From Lathyrus oleraceus (Eukaryota > Streptophyta > Magnoliopsida > Fabales > Fabaceae), in contig NC_066584.1 of assembly GCF_024323335.1 (NCBI RefSeq), forward strand, positions 424,972,319 through 425,036,318: DNA of 64,000 nt, given 5' to 3'. The position numbers and the translations under genes are program-made. The notes beneath the pieces were generated by a model. The model made no database searches. It saw nothing but the letters and a program-made list of their open reading frames with translations, and was not told the origin of the DNA. Positions 24,401 through 33,807 of the stretch are shown in pieces (the stretch's first letter is position 1; the number at the start of each line of letters is the position of its first letter).

Positions 24401-25081
24401 TGTTTTATTTTATAGTGGTCACTGGGTGTTGGTTGCTATGGATCTTTCGAGACTAATGGTGTATTATCTCGATTCGTTACCGGGTGATTGGAGTAAATAT
24501 CCGAGTATGAAGAAGACGGTTGACGCGTAAGTGAAATTCCCCTAAATATTCGTGTGTATTTGTATATTTAATTATGTCTGTCAGATTGATCTTAATATAC
24601 GTTTTTATTTTGTTAGGGGAATACTAAAATTTAGATCGAAAAAGAATTATCGTAATAGGAAGGACATTACCTGGGTCAGAGTTCAGGTATATATTAAGTT
24701 TCTTATTTTTGCTTATAATAGTGTTTGTTTTTTGCTTATAATAGTGTTTGTAAGAAATTAACTATATATATATATATTGTTTGTTTTTCTGTGTAGTGTC
24801 CTCAGCAAAACAATTCGATCGATTGCGGATTTTTTGTATTGAGATTTATGAGAGATATCATTGCGTTGAATCGTATAGACATCCCAAAAATGGTATGGAA
24901 TAATAACTTAGGGTTTATTTTAATATTATCGGATATTTCATCTAATTTGTTACTAAATCATGAATATGTTTTATTCTCTTAATTGTAGTACTTTGACGAA
25001 TGCAAATCTTACTCAAGAGCTCATTTGGATGAAATGAAGGATGAATTGTGTCAATTCATTATTGATCATAGAATCATATAG
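21466..25081 (+). pseudogene. CACTA-encoded plant transposase (En/Spm-type)/Ulp1-like C48 protease protein, 15 exons
   Basis: Start is the ATG at 21466 (MASNQDD). Exons by GT/AG sites: 21466-21753, 21858-22070, 22147-22239, 22323-22439, 22529-22843, 22934-23191, 23290-23364, 23452-23535, 23623-23706, 23790-24038, 24128-24322, 24416-24526, 24617-24686, 24797-24892, 24989-25081. The N-terminal half carries the En/Spm plant transposase signature GRVRGNGFGVTP and a coiled coil (LAELRAQVLELQKENARYREE). The C-terminal part is a C48 cysteine protease: His in GHWVLVAMDL, Asp in YYLDSLP, Gln and Cys in CPQQNNSIDCGFF, so the triad is intact. A TGA at 21670-21672 interrupts exon 1, and exon 9 has lost its acceptor AG. 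The family cleaves SUMO-like proteins; its role in transposons is unsettled. Confidence 0.82.
23353..23850 (+). repeat. 171-bp tandem exon-intron duplication inside the CACTA gene
   Basis: TCTCAAAAAGAGGTAC recurs at 23353, 23524 and 23695, exactly 171 bp apart. Each unit has an 87-bp intron and an 84-bp exon (28 codons beginning VPGRML), so copies can be added or skipped without changing frame. The middle acceptor reads TTTTTAC instead of TTTTTAG at 23621-23622. Confidence 0.9.
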
Positions 25082-25329
25082 GTTGTAGTTGTTGTACATA
25101 TATGTATGGAATGTTGTTGTACATGCATGAATATCAATATATTAATGTTGTATATATGGAGGATTAATGTTGTATATAAATGGATTCATGTTGTATATAT
25201 CAATGGATTAATGGTGTATAACATTGGATTAAAGGATGAAATCAATATGAATTTTACACTTTTGCAGCATGCGAACAGGTTCCCAATTAAATACCCACTG
25301 TTTTTCAAACAATTTTTTTTAAAATAACT

Positions 25330-25625
25330 AACACTTTAGAGGGCGCTTTCTGTAGGAAGCGCCCTCTAAACACTTTACATTGACAACTTTAGAGGGCGCT
25401 TTGTCCAGAAAGCGCCCTCTAAGGTGGCCCTTTATGGACCACTCCAGAGGGCGCTTTTTTCTGAAAGCGCACTATAATGTGGCCCTTAAAGGGCCACTTT
25501 AGAGAGCGCTTTCTCCAGGAAAACAAAGCGTTGTCTTTACCTATGCCAGCGCCACTTTAGAGGGCGCTTAAAAGCGCTGTTATAGGCCAAAATAAGCGCC
25601 CTCTTTTCCCTTATTTGGCGTAGTG
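25330..25625 (+). repeat. 3' subterminal palindrome array of the CACTA element
   Basis: About five units of CTTTAGAGGGCGCTTT ... AAGCGCCCTCTAA (25332, 25389, 25445, 25497, 25553), ending in the inverted terminus. The last unit has a longer loop. Confidence 0.9.
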
Positions 25626-26551
25626 AATGTTTTGTATTATCACATGTATTTATTTTAGGATTATGAAATTTTTTCAAACATAACATTTTAAGTATACATC
25701 TTAATATTTCCAATGAATTTGGTTTCACCTCAAAATCATAAAAATTAAGGAAGTTATGTCCTTGGTAAGTTGACCCAAAATTAGGGTTTCTGTCAAAATT
25801 ACCTATAATGTTTTGAAATGGATGATGACCTTCCAAGTTCCAAATGGATTTTTGATTAACCTGAAAGTTGTTCATATGGTTATTAAGAACATGTTTTCTC
25901 TTGGGGTCATATTCATTTTACAAACACATCAAAAGTTGTATCTCAGTGATCCTCAGTTTAGTCAGATGACTTGACTAGTCAACTTCTCAAGGCCAAACTT
26001 CCAATATTGATGAATAAATTATTGAGGATCCTAAAATAGGCTCATATATGCATAAAATGATGAATGAAAGAACTTCCATTGATTAAATTTGATCATAGGT
26101 TGAGATTGCTTCATGAGCAAGGCACAGTTGAATTAGGGTTTCCTTAGGAAACAATCATCAAGCCGTTTGGGTCATCTTGATAAAATTGGAAAATTGAGAT
26201 ACTTGGGAGACATATATGATGATTAGAAACTTTGTGGACCATTTTCATGTTTTTTCTCATCTTCATCTGGCCATTTCATTGGGCTTAGGAGCCTCCTAGG
26301 AGCATTGGAGCACATGATCACTTGAGCTTCCAAACAAAAAGAGTTAGTGAAATATTTTTGTGCTTTTGGTTAGTAATCAAAATAATAAGAGAAATAATAT
26401 ACAATACAAGCATGCTTGGCGGTCTTAAAACACACACACAAGTCCCAACCCTAGGGTTAAGGAGCCAAACATGTTATGATCCTTGAGGCAATGCACTAGT
26501 GCAATAATATGACGCCTTGAGTGATCTTAGTGTCAAAATTAGGGTCTTACA

Positions 26552-26566
26552 GATGCCCCTATTTAA
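26552..26566 (-). promoter_or_regulatory. Polypurine-tract region of Ogre B
   Basis: The sense strand reads TTAAATAGGGGCATC directly before the 3' LTR start TGTAAGACC. The equivalent in C is AAATAAGGGAAGC. The purine run is short, so the exact primer is uncertain. Confidence 0.55.
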
Positions 26567-26789
26567 GGTCATTCTAGCCGGAGATATGAAGGTTAAAGTC
26601 TTCGTATCGACAAGGTAGAATGGGCTTAAATAATAACAAAGAGACGAATTTTGGTCCCTAAGAGACCTCATGATGCAAATGTATGCATGCAAAAATAAAA
26701 TCTTCATGGTGAATAATTGCCACAAAGGAAAAGAAATCGGTAGAAACTGAAAAGTCCAATAGGAGTAACACACTCACTAAGGAGACAGA

Positions 26790-29425
26790 GACTCTGGGGA
26801 AACAAAAGTAAAAATGCATGAGCAGGCCACTACTTGAAAACTTGTTGGGAGACACGAAGGGATTCCACGAAAATAAATCGATAGACAGACTCGAGCTGAC
26901 GCAAAGATGCATGTATTGGGGAATATGCCAATGCAGCAAAACTATCCACAAAGGATACTTCAGATAGAAATCCGGACTCAGATGGGGATGTCCATAAAGG
27001 ACTCAGCTGAGGGAGAAGCAATAAGATATTACCGGTTACTGGGTAATAAACTCAAAAAGAGACATGTTATTAAAACACCAGTTACTGGGTGAGAGAACAA
27101 CATGCTCGGGGAGAAATCTGACTCCACAGGGGACAAAAAGTCATAATAGGGAGCAGAAGGAAGGAACATCAGGGATAACGGTTACTGGGCATATAATAGG
27201 TGACCAACCAGGCGTGAATTGGGAACATATCCAAGACACTCATCATCCGAAAGAAGGGCTAGAAAAGCAAACCTGACTTACCGGATGGACATTCGATTCC
27301 ACAAGGAATTACGAATCTTACTCGACTGGGGAAGAAAAAGACTTCGATTGAAGAGTGCATGAGATATATTATCTATTACCGTGATAACGTAGATAACATA
27401 CTCGCATGGAAGATTATCCACAACCGGTTACTGGGTTAATAAAGGATAAATCGACCGAAAAGAAAGGACATCGGGATACCGGTTACTGGGTATAAAATGA
27501 TGACCAATCAGAAGGAGAGACAATCATTACCAACCAAGGGTAAATGAAAGATGACTCGCAAGGGATAAATTGCCTAACAAAAGCAATTATCCAAGAGATA
27601 TATCACCGGTTACTGGATGGTATACTCAAAAACGAAGGAATATCAATACCGGTTACTGGGTAATGATAACCAACAAAGAGGGGATTACATCTACTGGTTA
27701 TTGGGTAGAAAACCACATAAATAGGACTTACAACTATCGGTTACTGGGTAGAAGGCCACAAAAATCCATTGGGGAAAGGATGAACAATTACTGGTTATTG
27801 AGCAATTGAACAACTGAACCACAAGGAACTGCAGGGGATAACAAGAAATGAAATCAATCTAGGAACAAACTAGAAAGACACAATCAAACAAGACTCATCC
27901 CGATGAGGATATAACTCAGGGGAGTAATTCCATCCCAATACACAAATGGGGAGGTAACTGAAACAATAATCATCCACGAGGACATAACTCAATGGGGAAG
28001 AAAGAAGAAACGATAGACACTTTCTGCCTATGGGGTTGACTCTATATGGAGAGATCGGACACAAACATCAGCTTGGGGAAGGATATTTCACCAATAGAAG
28101 GAGATAACAAGCAAAGATATATGACAAAGAATGCAACCATGAATATCTGAATGCTATGATTGTGCATGATTTGTGTATGATTAATGCTGACATACATATC
28201 TAACATAAACAAATCTGAGAATCACAAACGGACACCCGACACAACATCTCAACAAGAAGAGAAAATCCTATAGGAGAACTCAATTTGGGAACAACCCGAG
28301 CAGGATGTAAATCAACAGGGGCATCAAACCCTATCCAAAAGCTACACTCGCTGAGGATACAAAGGAGATGTATTCAGGAGCAGCGAAAGAAGATAACCAA
28401 AATAGAGGATTCGACTCTGCTGGGGATTATCTATGGAAGAAGAAACACGGGAAGACGTCGATCACAGCTGGGGACAGGCAAAGTCACAGCTTCCAACTGC
28501 CGGGGACTTTCCATCAATTCCCTTGGGGACAGGCTGCTGAAACAACGATAAGATCCGCCAGAGAAGAAACTCTACTGGGGAATTTATCAAGGAACGATAT
28601 GAAACTCCGTGGGGAACAACCACCAACCAGATGCACATCAGTCAAGATATTTCCTTCTACCTGCTGGAGAGGAAACTCTGCTAAGGGGAGAAAGAGCAAT
28701 TTTCTCCACTGGGGAAGGAAATAAACATATTCAATACCAGCTCTCAATGCTAGAAGAAATCTTCAGACTCAAAGGGATGCAAATCATCAAACTCGGATCA
28801 GGCAACCCTACTGGGGATAAACTGCAAATGAACTACCCTGGCTGAGGGAATCGAAAATCATTCTTTTGTCAACAAACGACATGATGAGGATGAAAAAGGA
28901 AACAAACCCTTCACCAATTGCTCTAGGCAACTTCCTATTGAGGAGACAATTATCTAGAAAGATAGCCCTGTAGGGAACACATGCTCACTCCACTGGGAAC
29001 TTCTATTCATGCTGGGAAAAGACAAAGTCCTTGGTGAGTAGAAAAGCATATCAACTTTTATCAATCTATAAAGGATTTTAGGTCAGTCCACACAAGGGAT
29101 GACAACCATATAATTTATAAAACACAAATTCCAGTGTTTGATACAGAAGGAATATAAGTCTCTAAAGGATCAATGCAAGTACTGGAATGGAAAGGATCAT
29201 CCACAGATCAATCATACAACCAATCAAGGATTTCTAAGACTCCGCGGGAGAAACAAGCATGTATGCACAAACAAAATACTCGGGAAGGCGTTGGATGAGC
29301 ATCCACAAATTCTGCTAGGGGAAGACAATCCAATCAAATCTACTGTCATCAAGGAGGATTTCCCTTATCAGACTCCCTAGGAAACTGATGTTGTACCATT
29401 CTTTCTGCGCTCGACGGGGAGACAA
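26790..29425 (-). repeat. Dispersed array of tRNA-Arg 3'-end-like motifs in Ogre B 3' UTR
   Basis: The plus strand repeats GACTCTGCTGGGGA-like words; in sense they read TCCCCAGCAGAGTC, the 3' end of the primer tRNA. The best match is 28412-28427, 16 of 16 to the complement of this element's primer site. Others are 26975-26988, 27120-27133, 27320-27332, 28569-28581, 28675-28689 and 28703-28715, plus weaker copies near 28460, 28603, 28805, 28990 and 29310. Spacing is roughly 30-100 bp in the densest part. Confidence 0.7.
27032..27805 (-). repeat. ACCGGTTACTGGGT interspersed repeats
   Basis: About ten copies (27032, 27079, 27180, 27424, 27479, 27606, 27649, 27693, 27737, 27789), full or one to three bases off, at irregular spacing of 40-240 bp. 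The same motif recurs in the 3' UTR of Ogre C. Confidence 0.85.
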
Positions 29426-29988
29426 CTGAAAGCTGATGAAAAGGATATAAGAATGCCAGAACATGAACAAATGTCTTACCCTTTGGAAATCATACTATCT
29501 TTGGGAAAGCACTGAGGAGGTTCCACTTATCCTTTCAGTCATTGTGAATGTCCATTTTGTTTAAAACAATTTATAAAAACTTTATTTGTTTAAAACAATG
29601 ATATTTATTAATTAAAACATGCAAACATTTGTCAAACAGAAACAAATAAGAGTGCAAAGAATTGGATAAAGGTTCAAATTTATTTAATAGAATGGTAGTC
29701 CGCAAATGGCGAGACTCCACGGATCTTTACAAATTTGAAATATACATGGAAAAATGGCTACATTGAACATAATGACCGTTTCTCCACCAAATCTGAATCC
29801 ACTGTATTTAAAGCTTCAGTTGATGATGACTGAGCGAGAATCTTTGATAGACAACAGTTGTAGAACAAAGTCTTGTCAGGATGCAGTTACTTGCCAAATC
29901 CCCAATTTTTGCCTAGATTGCCCCAGGGTGAGGTACTCAATCTAGAGGGATATATATATTCATTTTTTCATATCTCTAACTTTTTCCT

Positions 29989-30064
29989 GGACCGCCCTTT
30001 CGGGTTTTCAATCCACCAAGACGCTCATTTTTTCCTAAGCCGCCCTTTCGGGTTTTCAACTTAG
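29989..30064 (-). other. Paired hairpins after the pol stop codon of Ogre B
   Basis: Two units in sense: CUAAGU/GCUUAG arms (30035-30064) and GGAUU/GGUCC arms (29989-30014), each around CCC-GAAA-GGG with a GNRA tetraloop. They begin about 20 nt past the stop codon. Confidence 0.65.
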
Positions 30065-30085
30065 CGAGCTATTCTGTTTTTATTT

Positions 30086-33000
30086 TTAGGTGAAGTATTT
30101 CTAGACTGCATCTGAATTCACAGGACGAGTGAAATCCTCCCCATCCATAGTTGTAAGCAACAAAGCACTGCCTGAAAAGGCTCTCTTAACAATATATGGA
30201 TCTTCATAGTTTGGAGTCTACTTGCCCCTGGAATCGGGCACGAAAGACAAGACTTTCTTGAGCACGAGGTCATCTTCTCGGAACACGCGAGGCTTGACCA
30301 TCTTATCAAAGGCTTTCTTCATCCTCTGCTGATATAACTGGCCATGGCACATGGCAGTTAATCTCTTTTCCTCGATCAAATGCAGCTGGTCATAACGACT
30401 CTGAACCCATTCAGCCTCAATCAACTTGGCTTCCATCAAGACTCTCATTGAAGGGATCAAAACCTCTATAGGGAGCACATCCTCCATGCCATATACAAGA
30501 GAGAAAGGGGTTGCCCCTGCCGAAGTGTGGACGGATGTACGATAGCCATGCAAAGCAAATGGCAGCATCTCATGCCAATCCTTGTACGTAACAACCATCT
30601 TTTGAATAATCTTCTTGATGTTCTTGTTAGCGGCTTCAACAACCCAATTCATCTTGGGTCTATAGGGAGAAGAATTATGGTGTACAATCTTGAACTCACT
30701 ACACAATTCTTTCATCGTCTTGTTGTTTAAGTTAGATCCATTATCAGTAATGATCTTGTCTGGCACACCATAGCGGCATATGAGTTGGTTCTTGATAAAC
30801 TTCACAACCACCTGCCTGGTCACATGTGCATACGATGCCGCTTCAACCCACTTGGTGAAGTAATCAATAGCTACGAGAATAAAACAGTGATCGTTCGACG
30901 CCTTAGGTTCAATCATGCCAATCATGTCAATTCCCCACATGGAAAAAGGCCATGGTGAGGAAATAACATTCAGAAGTGTCGGGGGAACATGAATCTTGTC
31001 TGCATAAATGTGACACTTATGGCATTTCTTCACATACTTGCAGCAGCCAGACTTCATTGTCAGCCAATAGTAGCTTGCTCTCAACATCTTCTTAGCCATA
31101 GCATGTCCATTGGAATGAGTACCAAATGAACCCTCATGAACTTCAGTCATCAACAAGTCTGCTTCGTGTCTATCCACGCATCTGAGCAGAACCATGTCAA
31201 AATTCCTCTTGTAAAGCACATCACCATTAAGGTAGAAACTACCGGATAATCTCCTCAAAGTTTTCTTATCTTTAACAGATGCCCCAAGCGGGTAAGTTTG
31301 ACTTTGAAGAAAACACTTGATATCGTAATACCATGGCTTATCATCTTTCACCTCCTCAACGGCAAACACGTGAGCTGGTCTATCCAAGCACATCACGGTA
31401 ATATTGGGGACTTCATTCCAATACTTCACTACAATCATTGAAGCAAGCGTAGCGAGAGAATCCTCCATTTGATTCTCGTCTCGAGGAATATGATGGAAGT
31501 CAACCTTAGTAAAGAAAGTTGAAATCCTCCTCGCATAATCTCTATATGGGATGAGGCCATGCTGATTCGTCTCCCATTCAACCTTAATCTGATTAACAAC
31601 AAGGGTCGAATCACCATAAACATCAAGATGTTTGATCCTAAGATCAATACACTCTTCCAAACCCATAATACAAGCCTCATACTCCGCCATATTATTCGTG
31701 CATTTGAAAGTCAGCCTTGCTGTAAAAGGAAAATGTGTGCCTTGAGGAGTAATAATCACTGCCCCAATACCATTTCCATACTGATTGACAACACCATTGA
31801 ACACCATACCCCATCGGGAACCAGGCTCTGGCCCTTCATCGAGCGTAGGCTCATCACAATATTTCATCTTCAAATACAGAATCTCCTTATCAGGGAATTC
31901 GTATTGCACAATTGATAATCTTCAATTGGTTGATGCACCAAATGGTCAGCCAAGGTACTACCTTTAATAGCTTTTTGAGCTCGATACTCAATATCATACT
32001 TAGATAATAACATCTGCCAACGGGCAATCCTCCCAGTTAAAGCAGGCTTCTCAAAGATATACTTGATTGGATCCATTTTGGATATCAACCAAGTCGTATG
32101 ATTTAACATATACTGGCGTAATCATTTAACAGCCCAAGCCAAAGCACAACATGTCTTCTCAAGCATTAAGTACCGAGACTCACAATCAGTGAATTTTTTA
32201 CTCTAGTAGTATATCGTGTATTCTTTCTTTCCTGATTCATCTTGCTGACCAAGGACACACCCCATGGAATCATCAAGCACAGTCAAGTACATAATCAAAG
32301 GTCTCCCTTTAACGGGCGGAGACAGAATCGGAGGCTCAGACAGATACTCTTTGATATTATCAAAGGCCTTTTGGCAATCCTCGATCCAATCATGATGTTG
32401 ATCTTTCCGGAGGAGCTTGAATATAGGCGCACATGTGGCAGTCATGTGGGATATAAATCTTGAAATGTAATTCAAGCGGCCAAGAAAACCTCGGACTTGC
32501 TTCTCAGTTTTGGGCGCAGGCATCTCTTGTATTGCTTTGACCTTGGCAGGATCAACCTCAATACCTCTCTCGCTGACAATAAAGCCCAATAACTTTCCCG
32601 AACGGACTCCAAATGTACACTTGTTCGGATTCAGGCGGAGCTTGTACTTCCTCAAACGCTGGAAAAGCTTCAACAAGTGTTCTACATGTTCAACTTCCAT
32701 TTTCGACTTTGCAATCATATCACCAACATACACCTCAATCTCTTTGTGCATCATGTCATGAAACAAGGTAGTCATAGCTCATTGATACGTGGCTCCGGCA
32801 TTCTTCAAACCGAAGGGCATCACTCGATAACAGAATGTTCCCCAAGGTGTGATGAATGTTGTGTTCTCCATATTCTCGGGTGCCATTTTAATCTGATTAT
32901 AACTGGAAAATCCGTCCATAAACATAAAGACATTGAATTTAGCTGTATTGTCTACCAACATATCAATGTGTGATAGAGGAAAATCATCTTTTGGACTAGC

Positions 33001-33544
33001 TTTATTCAAGTCACGGTAATCCACACACATTCGGACTTTTCCATCTTTTTTAGGCACAAGCATAATATTGGCCACCCATTGAGGATATGTAGAAGTCACT
33101 AGAAACCCCACATCAATTTGCTTCTGAACTTCTTCTTTAATCTTCACTGCCATATCAGGATGAGTTCTTCTGAGCTTTTGCTTCACAGGCACACACTCAG
33201 GCTTTAATGGCAAGAAATGTTGCACGATATCAGTATCTAGACTAGGCATGTCTTCATACGACCATGCAAAGACGTCGACATATTCTCGTAGCAACTCAAT
33301 CAACCCCTTCTTAACAGACTCTTCAAGGAGTGCCCCAATCTTTATTTCACGAATGCAATCTTTAGACCCCAAGTTGACTGTTTCCAGATTTTCAAGATGT
33401 GGCTGAATGATCTTCTCCTCGTGCTCAAGAAGATAGGTAATCTCATCAAGAATCTCTTCAATATCATCTTCTTCTGCCTCAAATACAGGGAACTCAAAGT
33501 TGGGAGATGGTGTTGGATCATTACGTTCAATGGGTTTGATCAAC
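30086..33544 (-). pseudogene. Ogre B pol: RT, two RNase H domains, integrase
   Basis: Domains in order are an acidic leader (PTPSPNFEFPVFEAEEDD), RT (32203-33400) with PKKDGKVRMCVDYRDLNKAS and MPFGLKNAGATYQ, gypsy RNase H (KGRPLIMYLTVLDDSMGCVLGQ), archaeal-type RNase H (31300-31800; FNGVVNQYGNG, NNMAEYEACIMGLE), and integrase (30300-31200) with an HHCC finger, GIDMIGM, TDNGSN and WVVEAANKN. The RT catalytic motif is YVGD: the first aspartate codon is GGT at 32722-32724. Stops occur at 32779-32781 (TGA), near 32200 (TAG), 30218-30220 (TAG) and near 30110 (TAG), with a frame change near 31910-31960. The last codon is a TAA at 30086-30088. The double RNase H is the mark of the Tat/Ogre lineage. 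Confidence 0.94.
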
Positions 33545-33807
33545 CTGCATAATGATTTTGAGTATAAAGAGATTTCAAAATTCAAACAAGGCAAATCATT
33601 ATGCAGATGAAAAGATTGATTTTGTTCTCTTTTAGGGTTTTATGGTGATCACCGATTTCATGAAAAGCAAAAATGAAAAATAATTTGAAAAACAAACATT
33701 TAACATGCAATTATTGAATGAATATCATTGTATTAATCAATTATGCCAACAATGTCTTCACTTCTCCTTTTGGCATGGGAGAAGGGTTTTTAAACAAAAT
33801 GAACATA
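33545..33807 (-). other. Ogre B intron-like spacer with post-stop hairpin
   Basis: The acceptor ATTATGCAG|GTTG is at 33545/33544, matching C exactly. Right after the protease stop (33808-33810) a hairpin with 7-bp arms CUUCUCC/GGAGAAG and a 10-nt loop lies at 33761-33784. The donor is not obvious in this degraded copy. Confidence 0.6.

Larger units (their letters stand above)
20331..25625 (+). mobile_element. CACTA (En/Spm) DNA transposon carrying a transposase-like/Ulp1 gene
   Basis: The 5295-bp element has termini CATTACGCC and GGCGTAGTG (inverted CACTACGCC, one left-end mismatch), a 3-bp target duplication, arrays of short subterminal palindromes at both ends and one intron-rich gene on plus. 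No TNP2-type (DDE) transposase coding region is seen, so mobility probably depended on another element. It is younger than Ogre B, because only one of the two LTRs contains it. Confidence 0.93.
16410..26551 (-). repeat. Ogre B 3' LTR, split by the CACTA element
   Basis: LTR sequence occupies 16410-20330 and 25629-26551. With the CACTA insert and its duplicated AAT removed it is 4844 bp, against 4828 bp for the 5' LTR. The sense start is TGTAAGACCCTAATTTTGAC. A TATA box lies at 19728-19735. A short direct repeat (GGCATGAGGCCTAGTTGCTC) occurs twice near 17620-17685. At 25971-25982 the palindrome TTGACTAGTCAA joins two W-box cores. Confidence 0.96.
26552..30085 (-). other. Ogre B 3' UTR
   Basis: A 3.5 kb non-coding stretch between the pol stop and 3' LTR. 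From the LTR side it has a part conserved with C (to about 26680), a zone of repeated ACCGGTTACTGGGT motifs, a long zone of repeated tRNA-Arg-end-like motifs, an AT-rich part (29540-29760) and the paired hairpins beside pol. Hypervariable tandem repeats in the 3' UTR of Ogre-type elements are known and have seeded satellites. No real gene is seen. Confidence 0.85.
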
